Source of the DNA: Flavobacteriaceae bacterium | GTDB taxonomy: Bacteria > Bacteroidota > Bacteroidia > Flavobacteriales > Flavobacteriaceae | Assembly (NCBI GenBank): GCA_947443815.1 | Contig: CANEXR010000100.1 | Location: forward strand, 1 to 9,107 | DNA length: 9,107 bases | Direction: 5' to 3' | Made by a program: the position numbers and the translations under genes | The notes under the pieces: generated by a model | What the model saw: only the letters and a program-made list of their open reading frames with translations | Databases searched by the model: none | Told to the model about the DNA's origin: nothing | Part shown: positions 1-6,626 of the stretch, piece after piece | Layout: every line of letters starts with the position of its first letter | Numbering within the stretch: position 1 is the stretch's first letter

Positions 1-362
1 AGAAACACCATATTATCAGCCAATTTATCAAGTGTTTTTTCGGTATTGTATTGAAAAATTTCATTTTTAATAAAAATGGTAGGTACAATGTTTACCGAAT
101 CTAAATCATCAAACGTATACTCGCTAGGGCTATTTTTTTCGTAGGGGAAATTACCCATTGTTTCATTATAATCAACCTCAAAAAGTTTAAAGTATATTTT
201 TTTAACTTGCAATTTATTGATTTCTTTGACCGATTGATTGTCAAAAGAAGTAGTGCTTTTCCAATAATAAAAAGCTTTTTCAACATTTTCAACTTTGCTT
301 TCTTTATTGGAACAAGAAATAAAGAAACTAGAAATAAAGACAAACAGAATGATTTTTTTCAT
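1..362 (-). CDS. Uncharacterised lipoprotein, partial (C-terminus beyond left edge)
   Basis: The minus strand reads from an ATG at 362-360 through 120 codons without a stop and leaves the window. The protein begins MKKIILFVFISSFFISCSNK: a short basic N-terminus, a hydrophobic stretch and a lipobox ending at Cys17, so it is probably cleaved by signal peptidase II and anchored in a membrane. I see no clear acidic surface-export signal after the cysteine. The mature part contains KAFYYWKST (about residues 30-38) and KIYFKLFEVDYNET (about 56-69). From memory, this pattern recalls a Bacteroidota family of unknown function with a Y-x-W-(K/R)-(S/T) segment followed by a K/R-x-Y-x-(K/R)-x-F-(D/E)-V-D segment; that link is tentative. 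The gene lies downstream of valS on the same strand, but a terminator and about 180 bases separate them, so it is probably transcribed independently. No function is claimed. Confidence 0.8.
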   Translation of the reverse strand, partial: MKKIILFVFISSFFISCSNKESKVENVEKAFYYWKSTTSFDNQSVKEINKLQVKKIYFKLFEVDYNETMGNFPYEKNSPSEYTFDDLDSVNIVPTIFIKNEIFQYNTEKTLDKLADNMVF

Positions 363-437
363 TGCGAAAATGGTGTTTTATTAAAGTGTAAAATCGTATT
401 AAAATTATATAATTTCGAAACACCAAATCCATAAATC

Positions 438-471
438 TAAAGTTATTTTTAATAAAAAAAAAGAACTTCAA
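438..471 (-). promoter_or_regulatory. Possible promoter of the lipoprotein gene
   Basis: On the minus strand TAACTTTA (445-438) matches the Bacteroidota -7 box TAnnTTTG at all but the last base. A TTTG (472-469) lies 23 bases upstream as a candidate -33 element, at the long end of the spacing reported for Flavobacterium. This would give a leader of roughly 65-70 bases before the ATG at 362. The assignment is by pattern only, and AT-rich DNA yields such matches by chance. Confidence 0.3.
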
Positions 472-478
472 ATAATGC

Positions 479-517
479 AAAAATCCCAATACTGAAATCA
501 ATCAGCATTGGGATTTT
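479..517 (-). terminator. Rho-independent terminator of valS
   Basis: An 11-bp inverted repeat (AAAATCCCAAT at 480-490 with ATTGGGATTTT at 507-517) is followed inward by one mismatch, a further CTGA/TCAG 4-bp stem and a 6-base loop. Read on the minus strand it starts 23 bases after the valS stop codon and ends in a run of five T's, partly inside the stem. This is the expected place and form for a valS transcription terminator. Confidence 0.8.
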
Positions 518-540
518 ATAATGGTATGATGGTTTAATTC

Positions 541-3174
541 TTATTTCAAGCCAGCCAAACTATGCTCTAAAGTTTCTATTTTAGAAAGCGCATCAGCCTC
601 TTTTTGCCTTTCGTTTGCCAAAACTTTTTCTGGTGCGCCAGCCACAAATTTTTCGTTTGCAAGTTTATTTTGAACGGATTTCAAAAATCCTTGTGTATAC
701 ACCAATTCAGCCGTTAGTTTGGCTTTTTCTTCTTCCACATTAATATTTCCAGTAATGGGGATGCAATATTCATTCGATTTTACTCTAAACGATAATGCGC
801 CATCCACTTTGTCCGAAACATATTCTAATGAAGTGATATTCCCTAATTTAGTCACCACCGAATCAAAATAAGTCGAAACTTTATCATTGTTCACCACTTT
901 CAATTCAATGGTGTCCTTAAATGGAATATTCTTGTCTTTACGAATGGTTCTAATTCCAGAAATCACTTCGATTGTATTTTCAAAATCGGCTATTAATTGC
1001 GCATTGAATGGTTTGATTTCTGGCCATGTGGAAACAATCAAGGCTTCATCTGTGGTTCTTTCAGAAAGTAATTGCCAAATTTCCTCTGTCAAGAACGGCA
1101 TAAATGGGTGCAATAATTTCAAATTATTTTCGAGCATTTCTATGGCTTTCGCAAAAGTTACGCTGTCAATTGGCTGTTGGTAAGCTGGTTTTATCATTTC
1201 TAAAAACCAAGAACAGAAATCATCCCAAACTAATTTGTAAATGCCCATCAAAGCATCTGAGATTCTGTATTTTTCAAAATTATCTTCAATTTCCAGAAGT
1301 GTTTGTTGCAATTTAGCTTCGTACCATTCGATAGCCACTTTAGAGGACTCGGGTTGCGGAATTGTTTCTGACACTTCCCAGCCTTTTATCAATTTGAAAG
1401 CATTCCAAATTTTATTGGTAAATCCTTTTCCTTGGTTGCACAACTCTTCGTCAAACATGATGTCATTCCCAGCAGAAGCGCTCAAAAGCAATCCCACACG
1501 AACACCATCAGCACCAAATTTTTCGATTAAATCCAAAGGATCCGGAGAATTCCCTAATGATTTAGACATTTTGCGTCTTTGTTTGTCGCGAACTAATCCT
1601 GTCAAATACACATTTGTAAATGGTTTTTTACCCGTGTATTCATATCCTGCAATAATCATTCTCGCCACCCAGAAAAACAAAATATCGGGGCCAGTCACTA
1701 AATCATTCGTTGGATAATAGTATTTAAAATCTTCGCTTTCAGGATCCATAATTCCTCCAAAAACGGACATTGGCCATAGCCAAGAAGAAAACCAAGTATC
1801 AAGAGCATCAACATCTTGACGAAGGTTGTTGGTAGTAAGTTGTTGGTTGTTGGTTTTGGCCTGCGCCAATTTCAAAGCGTCTTCAATAGTTTCTGCAACT
1901 ACAAAATCTTCTTTTCCATCGCCATAGAAATAAGCAGGAATTTGTTGTCCCCACCACAATTGGCGTGAAATATTCCAATCTCGTATGTTATTTAACCAAT
2001 GTGCATAGGTATTATTAAAACGCGCCGGATGCAATTTAATATCGCCATCTACTAAAACAGATTTAATTGCTGGTTTAACCAAATCCTCCATTTTCAAGAA
2101 CCATTGATCTGATAAACGAGGTTCAATAACGGCTTTTGTTCTTTCTGAAGTTCCCACTTTATTCAAGTGAATTTCGGTCTTCGCCAAAGCGCCAATCGTT
2201 TCTAATTCTTTGGCTATTTCCTCACGAACTACAAAACGATCTTTTCCTTGATAATGCAATCCAAAACTATTGAGAGTCGCCTCTTCGTTGAAAATATCAA
2301 TTATTTCTAAATTGTGTTTCTCTCCTAATGCTTTGTCGTTCATATCGTGAGCAGGAGTTACTTTCAAACACCCGGTTCCAAATTCGATATCAACATATTC
2401 ATCTTCAATTATTGGAATTATTCTTCCACATATAGGTACTATTGCTTTTTTACCTTTCAAATGAGTAAAACGCTCGTCATTTGGGTTGATACAAATTGCA
2501 GTATCACCAAAAATAGTTTCTGGTCGTGTTGTAGCAATCGTTAGAAAGTCTTCACTTCCTTCGATTTTATATTTTAGAAAATACAATTTCCCTTGTTGCT
2601 CCTCATAAATTACCTCCTCATCCGACAAAGTAGTTTTAGCTTCAGGATCCCAATTTACCATACGGTACCCTCTGTAAATCAAACCTTTATTGTATAAATC
2701 CACAAAAGAACGAATAACCGATGCCGACATATCTGGATCCATGGTAAACTTGGTACGTTCCCAATCACAAGAAGCACCTAGTTTTTTTAATTGATCTAGA
2801 ATTACACCGCCGTATTTGTCAGTCCATTCCCAGGCATGCGCTAAAAATTCTTCCCGAGTTAAATCATTTTTATTGATTCCTTCCGCTTTTAATTTCGCAA
2901 CAACTTTAGCTTCAGTGGCTATTGATGCATGGTCTGTTCCTGGAACCCAGCAAGCATTGAATCCTTTCAGGCGCGCTCTCCTAATTAACACATCTTGAAT
3001 GGTATTGTTTAACATGTGTCCCATGTGTAACACTCCCGTAACGTTAGGTGGTGGAATTACGATGGTATATGGGGTTCTGTGATCAGGCTCAGAATGAAAA
3101 TAATTATTTTTCATCCAGTAGTCATACCACTTATTCTCAATAGTTTTAGCGTCAAATTGTGCAGGAATTGTCAT
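541..3174 (-). CDS. valS: Valyl-tRNA synthetase (ValRS)
   Basis: This cytoplasmic class I aminoacyl-tRNA synthetase attaches valine to tRNA-Val. The 877-residue length is normal for the family. PPPNVTGVLHMGH carries the HIGH signature as HMGH (residues 50-53), and KMSKS lies at 535-539. The CP1 editing domain, which removes mischarged threonine, shows TTRPET (215-220) and GTGCLKVTPAHD with its conserved Asp277. DxLDTWFSSWLWP (457-469) and the C-terminal coiled-coil tRNA-binding arm (about 812-877) are also present. I chose the ATG at 3174 giving MTIPAQFD; a TTG three codons upstream is in frame but is a less likely start. Residues 441-450 are an unusual TNNQQLTTNN run encoded by a short repeat, in a linker that varies between species. 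The gene is divergent from the DUF1573 gene and appears monocistronic with its own terminator. Confidence 0.98.
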   Translation of the reverse strand: MTIPAQFDAKTIENKWYDYWMKNNYFHSEPDHRTPYTIVIPPPNVTGVLHMGHMLNNTIQDVLIRRARLKGFNACWVPGTDHASIATEAKVVAKLKAEGINKNDLTREEFLAHAWEWTDKYGGVILDQLKKLGASCDWERTKFTMDPDMSASVIRSFVDLYNKGLIYRGYRMVNWDPEAKTTLSDEEVIYEEQQGKLYFLKYKIEGSEDFLTIATTRPETIFGDTAICINPNDERFTHLKGKKAIVPICGRIIPIIEDEYVDIEFGTGCLKVTPAHDMNDKALGEKHNLEIIDIFNEEATLNSFGLHYQGKDRFVVREEIAKELETIGALAKTEIHLNKVGTSERTKAVIEPRLSDQWFLKMEDLVKPAIKSVLVDGDIKLHPARFNNTYAHWLNNIRDWNISRQLWWGQQIPAYFYGDGKEDFVVAETIEDALKLAQAKTNNQQLTTNNLRQDVDALDTWFSSWLWPMSVFGGIMDPESEDFKYYYPTNDLVTGPDILFFWVARMIIAGYEYTGKKPFTNVYLTGLVRDKQRRKMSKSLGNSPDPLDLIEKFGADGVRVGLLLSASAGNDIMFDEELCNQGKGFTNKIWNAFKLIKGWEVSETIPQPESSKVAIEWYEAKLQQTLLEIEDNFEKYRISDALMGIYKLVWDDFCSWFLEMIKPAYQQPIDSVTFAKAIEMLENNLKLLHPFMPFLTEEIWQLLSERTTDEALIVSTWPEIKPFNAQLIADFENTIEVISGIRTIRKDKNIPFKDTIELKVVNNDKVSTYFDSVVTKLGNITSLEYVSDKVDGALSFRVKSNEYCIPITGNINVEEEKAKLTAELVYTQGFLKSVQNKLANEKFVAGAPEKVLANERQKEADALSKIETLEHSLAGLK
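1824..1857. repeat. GTTGTTGG-type low-complexity repeat inside valS
   Basis: The plus strand shows GGTTGTTGG, then TAGTAAG, then TTGTTGGTTGTTGG: an imperfect reiteration of a TTGTTGG unit. In the valS frame it encodes TNNQQLTTNN (residues 441-450), directly before the conserved QDVDALDTWFSS segment. From memory, similar GTTGTTGG repeats occur in intergenic DNA of flavobacteria, which would make this a copy that landed in or grew within a gene while keeping the frame. The repeat is seen directly; the genome-wide family is recalled, not checked. Confidence 0.6.
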
Positions 3175-3189
3175 AAAAAGCAACTGTTA

Positions 3190-3212
3190 AAACCAAATTT
3201 ATATTTTGGTTT
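3190..3212 (-). other. Inverted repeat in the valS 5' leader
   Basis: Perfect 8-bp arms AAACCAAA (3190-3197) and TTTGGTTT (3205-3212) flank a 7-base AT loop. The repeat lies 16-38 bases upstream of the valS ATG and just downstream of the proposed valS promoter, so it would sit in the mRNA leader. It could be a weak RNA hairpin or a protein-binding site. There is no U-run after it, so it is not a terminator, and it shows no T-box features. Confidence 0.4.
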
Positions 3213-3236
3213 GATTTTTGTAATTCTAATAGGGCA

Positions 3237-3244
3237 CAAAAGTA
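3237..3244 (-). promoter_or_regulatory. Likely valS promoter (-7 box)
   Basis: On the minus strand TACTTTTG (3244-3237) is a full match to the Bacteroidota -7 consensus TAnnTTTG. It predicts transcription starting near 3230 and a leader of about 55 bases. No clear TTG appears at the -33 position, only an AT-rich stretch, so support comes from the -7 box and its location. Confidence 0.5.
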
Positions 3245-3279
3245 AATAATTAAGTACACTATAAAAAGGGAAATAAAAA

Positions 3280-3310
3280 TTTGTACGTTAATTAAAAGAA
3301 AGTAAATTTA
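3280..3310 (+). promoter_or_regulatory. Possible promoter of the DUF1573 gene
   Basis: TTTG (3280-3283) and TAAATTTA (3303-3310) are separated by 19 bases. This is the typical Bacteroidota -33/-7 arrangement with one mismatch in the -7 box (A for the final G). It would place the transcript start near 3317, about 20 bases before the ATG. This promoter and the proposed valS promoter would lie back to back in a 161-base divergent intergenic region. Confidence 0.4.
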
Positions 3311-3335
3311 CTAAATGAATTAAAATTCTAAAATA

Positions 3336-3725
3336 ATGAAAAAAACAATCCTTATAATCGTACTGGTCCTATTAAGCGGCATAGGTTTTGCCCAAACTGG
3401 ACCTAAAATAGAATTTTTGGCCAAAGACAATACTATCGACTATGGAAAAGTATCTAAGGGAAACGATAATGGTATTCGGAATTTTGAATTTAAAAACACG
3501 GGAGATGCGCCCTTAATTATTACCGATGTACTTTCTACCTGCGGATGTACTGTACCCACCAAACCAACTGAGCCAATTATGCCTGGTAAAACAGGGAAAA
3601 TAGAGATTAAATACAATATGGCTCCTGGTCCAATTCGAAAAACAATCACGGTAGAATCCAATGCTGTGAATTATGAAAATGGGAGAGTTGCTTTAAAAAT
3701 AAAAGGAGAAGTAATTGCTAATTAA
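3336..3725 (+). CDS. Secreted DUF1573 domain protein
   Basis: This is a 129-residue protein with a clear N-terminal signal peptide (MKKTILIIVLVLLSGIGFAQ), probably cut near residue 19-20. The rest is a single DUF1573 domain, an immunoglobulin-like beta-sandwich related to the ASPM/SPD-2/Hydin fold. Visible hallmarks are DYGKVSKG (35-42), FEFKNTGDAPLIITDV (50-65), the STCGCTVP motif with Cys69 and Cys71, and PGKTGKIEIKYN (83-94). Proteins of this type are abundant in Bacteroidota, usually as periplasmic or surface proteins, and their molecular role is unknown. The paired cysteines could form a disulfide or bind a ligand; this is inference. The gene is alone on its strand between divergent valS and the convergent protease gene, with its own promoter-like sequence and a terminator directly after the stop. 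Confidence 0.93.
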   Translation: MKKTILIIVLVLLSGIGFAQTGPKIEFLAKDNTIDYGKVSKGNDNGIRNFEFKNTGDAPLIITDVLSTCGCTVPTKPTEPIMPGKTGKIEIKYNMAPGPIRKTITVESNAVNYENGRVALKIKGEVIAN

Positions 3726-3728
3726 TTT

Positions 3729-3766
3729 AAAAAAAGCGCTTTGAATTATAAAAAAGCGCTTTTTTT
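3729..3766. terminator. Bidirectional terminator between convergent genes
   Basis: A perfect 14-bp stem (arms 3729-3742 and 3753-3766) encloses a 10-base loop. Each arm contains the self-complementary core AAAGCGCTTT, so the element is almost the same on both strands, with seven A's before and seven T's after. It starts 3 bases after the DUF1573 stop codon and can end transcription from both sides. The stop codon of the minus-strand protease (3765-3767) overlaps the outer edge of the stem. Confidence 0.88.
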
Positions 3767-5093
3767 ATAAAACATTTAAAAGCTGAAACTTGAATTTTAG
3801 AATCTTACTTTCTCTTTCAATTTCAAAAGTAATCCATTTTTCTTCCTCCTCTTTCAAAAGAGAATTTATTTGTTCCAAGGTATATTTATATCCTTTAACC
3901 TTATTGATACTGATAATAATATCTCCTTTTTTTAAACCTGAATTAGCAGCAGCTGAATTTTCTCTTAAGTTTGAAATCTGATAAACCGGTTTTAACTGAA
4001 ATTTATACCTAAAATCATTCATAACTTTAATCCCGCCTGCATCCACTTCCTTAGAATCTGACGGAACATTTTGAAGCTTAACTGTTTCCTGAACCCATTG
4101 CAAACCATAATGTTGTACTTCAATCCCGCTTTTATTGTAAGCAAAAGGTGTATTATATTGGTTATTTTTTTTTAGATATAAAAACTTATCCGAATAGTCA
4201 AAAATCAAAGTAAACCTTTTTAGAATTTCGCCACCAATAGAGCCAATACGTCCAGGAACCATTTTTACATTTTTTATTGAGCTTGAATCTGGAAAAGCTA
4301 TTACTGGATTCTTAAACTCAAAATCACTAATTGAAAATTTTGACGCTCTGGCTTTTTTACCCATTACTTCTCCACTAAATCCTTGACCGAGATAATCTAC
4401 AAAATTCTTAGTAGGAATTTTAATTGATTTTGAAAGGTTTTGAAAAAGCCAAAGTGCATCACTATTGCCTATATCAATCAATAATTTAGCTGGCATATCC
4501 GTATTTTCAAGGGTTATATTAGTCATGACATAAGGTTTACTCCTTTCAATTGTTATGGGTATTTTTTTGAATTTTTGCTCTATTTTTGCTTTAATAGATT
4601 CTTTATTTTTGTAAATTATAATTTTCTTTTTTGCATAATTAATTTCAACCAAATTATTTTTTAGAAAATTATATCCAATAATCCCATTTACGGGAATTCC
4701 AACATGAGAGGAAAGATTAAAATCTTGATCAAGAACCACGTACAAAACATGATTGACCGATTTTAAACCATGAGTTTCCAATATATTATTTGTAGATTTT
4801 AACCCTTCGATTGCTTCAGAACTACCCAAACCACGCAAAGTTATTTTTTCAATATTAAAAAAATTCACTTCTTTTTTGTCTTCCAAACTAAATAAAATAG
4901 TCTCCTCAACACCCGAATCAAGTAAAAAATTCAGTTCAATTCCATTCACTTTTATTGGAATAAACAGGAGATTATTAATAAACTTAAAAGGAATACTTAC
5001 TTTTTTACTTCCATCTGCAAAATCAAATGCATCTTGCCCAAAAGAAGGAAAGACAGCAACAAATAGTAAAAACAGTAGTATACCTTTTTTCAT
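3765..5093 (-). CDS. Secreted retropepsin-like aspartic protease with C-terminal PDZ domain
   Basis: The protein has 442 residues. The N-terminus (MKKGILLFLLFVAVFPSFGQ) is a signal peptide, so it is exported, probably to the periplasm or beyond. Two retropepsin-like lobes follow. Lobe 1 (about 35-160) has LNFLLDSGVEETI with Asp59-Ser-Gly and the later NGIIGYNFL (136-144). Lobe 2 (about 178-308) has AKLLIDIGNSDALWL with Asp207-Ile-Gly and GSIGGEILKRF (284-294). A PDZ domain (about 370-430) shows NSAAANSGLKKGDIIISIN. In related proteins both lobes normally carry DTG or DSG; here the second reads DIG, losing the Thr/Ser that hydrogen-bonds near the catalytic pair, so activity is uncertain. The substrate is unknown. 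The gene is convergent with the DUF1573 gene and divergent from the aminotransferase gene. I see no clear promoter in its 125-base upstream gap. The lipid-modification cysteine of a lipoprotein is absent. Confidence 0.88.
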   Translation of the reverse strand: MKKGILLFLLFVAVFPSFGQDAFDFADGSKKVSIPFKFINNLLFIPIKVNGIELNFLLDSGVEETILFSLEDKKEVNFFNIEKITLRGLGSSEAIEGLKSTNNILETHGLKSVNHVLYVVLDQDFNLSSHVGIPVNGIIGYNFLKNNLVEINYAKKKIIIYKNKESIKAKIEQKFKKIPITIERSKPYVMTNITLENTDMPAKLLIDIGNSDALWLFQNLSKSIKIPTKNFVDYLGQGFSGEVMGKKARASKFSISDFEFKNPVIAFPDSSSIKNVKMVPGRIGSIGGEILKRFTLIFDYSDKFLYLKKNNQYNTPFAYNKSGIEVQHYGLQWVQETVKLQNVPSDSKEVDAGGIKVMNDFRYKFQLKPVYQISNLRENSAAANSGLKKGDIIISINKVKGYKYTLEQINSLLKEEEEKWITFEIERESKILKFKFQLLNVL

Positions 5094-5192
5094 TAAAAAT
5101 TATTTCAATAAAATTACACAAAATATGAGCAATTTGTATGGATTTTATAACAAAAACGTTTAAAAATTACAGAAAATTTCGAAAAAAAAACG

Positions 5193-5200
5193 CAAATTTG
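5193..5200 (+). promoter_or_regulatory. Possible -7 box of the aminotransferase gene, within a palindrome
   Basis: CAAATTTG differs from the Bacteroidota -7 consensus TAnnTTTG only at the first base and ends 18 bases before the aminotransferase ATG. It is the core of a perfect 10-bp palindrome GCAAATTTGC (5192-5201). I find no convincing -33 TTG. The site could be promoter, operator or both; this is a weak call from pattern and position. Confidence 0.3.
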
Positions 5201-5218
5201 CACTTCAATAATTGAAAC

Positions 5219-6424
5219 ATGCCAAAAATATCGAACAGAGGCAGACAAATGCCCGAATCACCAATACGAAAATTGGCTCCTTTTGCTGAAATGGCAAAAA
5301 AAAAGGGTCAAAAAGTATACCATTTGAATATAGGCCAACCTGATATAAAAAGTCCTGAACTAGCCATAGAAGCTATTAAAAATATTGATTTAAGTATTAT
5401 TGAATATGGTCCTTCAGCAGGTTACGAAAGTTATAGAAAAAAATTAGCTGGATTTTACACCAAGCAAAATGTAAGTGTTGCCACAGAAGATATCATGATA
5501 ACTACTGGAGGTTCCGAAGCCCTTTTGTTTGCTTTGGGAAGCATTATGGATCAGGGAGACGAAATCATTATTCCGGAACCTTTTTATGCCAATTACAGTG
5601 CTTTTTCGGCAGAATCTGGTGCAACTGTTGTTCCAGTTGTTTCAACAATTGAAACTGGATTTGCATTACCTCCTATTCAAGAATTTGAAAAACTCATCAA
5701 TCCAAAGACAAAAGCAATTTTGATTTGTAATCCCAGTAATCCTACAGGATACTTGTATTCTGAATCAGAAATTTTACAATTAGGTAAATTGGCTAAAGAA
5801 TATGATTTGTTTTTGATTGCAGATGAAGTATATAGAGAGTTTATCTACGACAAAGACATTCATTATTCGGTTATGAATCTTGAGGGGCTTGAACAAAATG
5901 TGATCATGATTGATTCAGTATCTAAGCGTTACAGTATGTGTGGCGCGCGTATTGGATGTATGGTAACAAAAAACAAAGAGGTGATTTCTGCAGCGATGAA
6001 ATTTGCACAAGCGCGTTTGTGTCCACCAACAATTGAACAAATTGCTTGTGAAGCGGCAATTGACACTCCTAAAAGCTATTTTGACGAAGTGATTTCTGAA
6101 TATAAAGAACGAAGAGATACCTTAATTTCTGAATTAAATAAAATTGAAGGTGTAATTGTAACCAAACCTAAAGCAGCATTTTATTGTATTGCTCAACTTC
6201 CTGTTGACAATACAGATGATTTTGCACAATGGCTTTTAGAAAGTTATGACTTGAATGGTGAAACTGTTATGGTAGCTCCTGCAGGTGGATTTTATTCAAC
6301 ACCAGGAATGGGACTAAACCAAGTTCGCATTGCTTATGTTCTTAAAAAAGAGGATTTAATTAGTGCAGTCCGCATTCTTAAAGCTGCAATTCCTGCTTAT
6401 AATTCAAGAATTTTGAAAGATTAA
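5219..6424 (+). CDS. Class I/II pyridoxal-phosphate-dependent aminotransferase
   Basis: This 401-residue cytosolic fold-type I PLP enzyme probably transfers amino groups between an amino acid and a 2-oxo acid such as 2-oxoglutarate. Visible motifs are GQPD (39-42), TTGGSEAL (95-102, cofactor phosphate region), NPSNPTG (171-177, with Asn174 contacting PLP), ADEVYRE (201-207, with Asp202 and Tyr205 binding the pyridine ring), SVSKRYSMCGARIG (233-246, with Lys236 as the Schiff-base lysine and Arg244 near the phosphate) and NQVRIAYV (367-374, with Arg370 for the substrate carboxylate). All key residues are present. The family resembles aspartate/tyrosine-type aminotransferases, but the substrate cannot be read from sequence, so no symbol is given. 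The ATG at 5219 gives MPKISNRG before MPESPIRKL; a second Met at residue 11 is possible but less likely. The gene appears monocistronic, ending at a strong hairpin. Confidence 0.93.
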   Translation: MPKISNRGRQMPESPIRKLAPFAEMAKKKGQKVYHLNIGQPDIKSPELAIEAIKNIDLSIIEYGPSAGYESYRKKLAGFYTKQNVSVATEDIMITTGGSEALLFALGSIMDQGDEIIIPEPFYANYSAFSAESGATVVPVVSTIETGFALPPIQEFEKLINPKTKAILICNPSNPTGYLYSESEILQLGKLAKEYDLFLIADEVYREFIYDKDIHYSVMNLEGLEQNVIMIDSVSKRYSMCGARIGCMVTKNKEVISAAMKFAQARLCPPTIEQIACEAAIDTPKSYFDEVISEYKERRDTLISELNKIEGVIVTKPKAAFYCIAQLPVDNTDDFAQWLLESYDLNGETVMVAPAGGFYSTPGMGLNQVRIAYVLKKEDLISAVRILKAAIPAYNSRILKD

Positions 6425-6455
6425 ATACGTTTATTAACGCAGACATTAATTACTA

Positions 6456-6487
6456 AAAAGGCAATAACAAAAATGTTATTGCCTTTT
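6456..6487 (+). terminator. Rho-independent terminator after the aminotransferase gene
   Basis: A perfect 14-bp stem (AAAAGGCAATAACA at 6456-6469 with its complement at 6474-6487) has a 4-base AAAA loop and is followed by GTTTTT. It begins 31 bases after the stop codon. It separates the aminotransferase from folE, so folE should have its own promoter. Confidence 0.87.
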
Positions 6488-6579
6488 GTTTTTAAATTTT
6501 TTGATAAAGATTAAAATGCGAAGCGATTTCCTAATGATTAAATAGTGGGAGCTATAGAAATTGTTTCCTTTTTATTAAT

Positions 6580-6600
6580 TATCTTTACCCCTTAAATTTA
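6580..6600 (+). promoter_or_regulatory. Possible folE promoter region
   Basis: Two near matches to TAnnTTTG, each with A for the final G, lie in tandem: TATCTTTA (6580-6587) and TAAATTTA (6593-6600). The start codon is at 6627. A TTG at 6561-6563 lies 16 bases before the first, slightly short for a -33 element. A promoter is needed here because a terminator lies just upstream, but which box is used cannot be decided from the sequence. Confidence 0.3.
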
Positions 6601-6626
6601 CATACCCAATATAACAGAAGCTTTTA

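Noticed and set aside
101..343. 80-codon minus-strand open frame in the left edge region
   Set aside because: It overlaps, in another frame, the lipoprotein gene, whose frame has a proper ATG, signal peptide and lipobox. The 80-codon frame has low-complexity content only.
1241..1717. 158-codon open frame on the plus strand inside valS
   Set aside because: It lies fully antisense to a well-conserved essential gene and its translation has no recognisable domain; it is a shadow of valS.
3175..3183. TTG start three codons upstream of the valS ATG
   Set aside because: It is in frame, but the ATG at 3174 gives the usual ValRS N-terminus MTIPAQFD; nothing supports the extra three residues.
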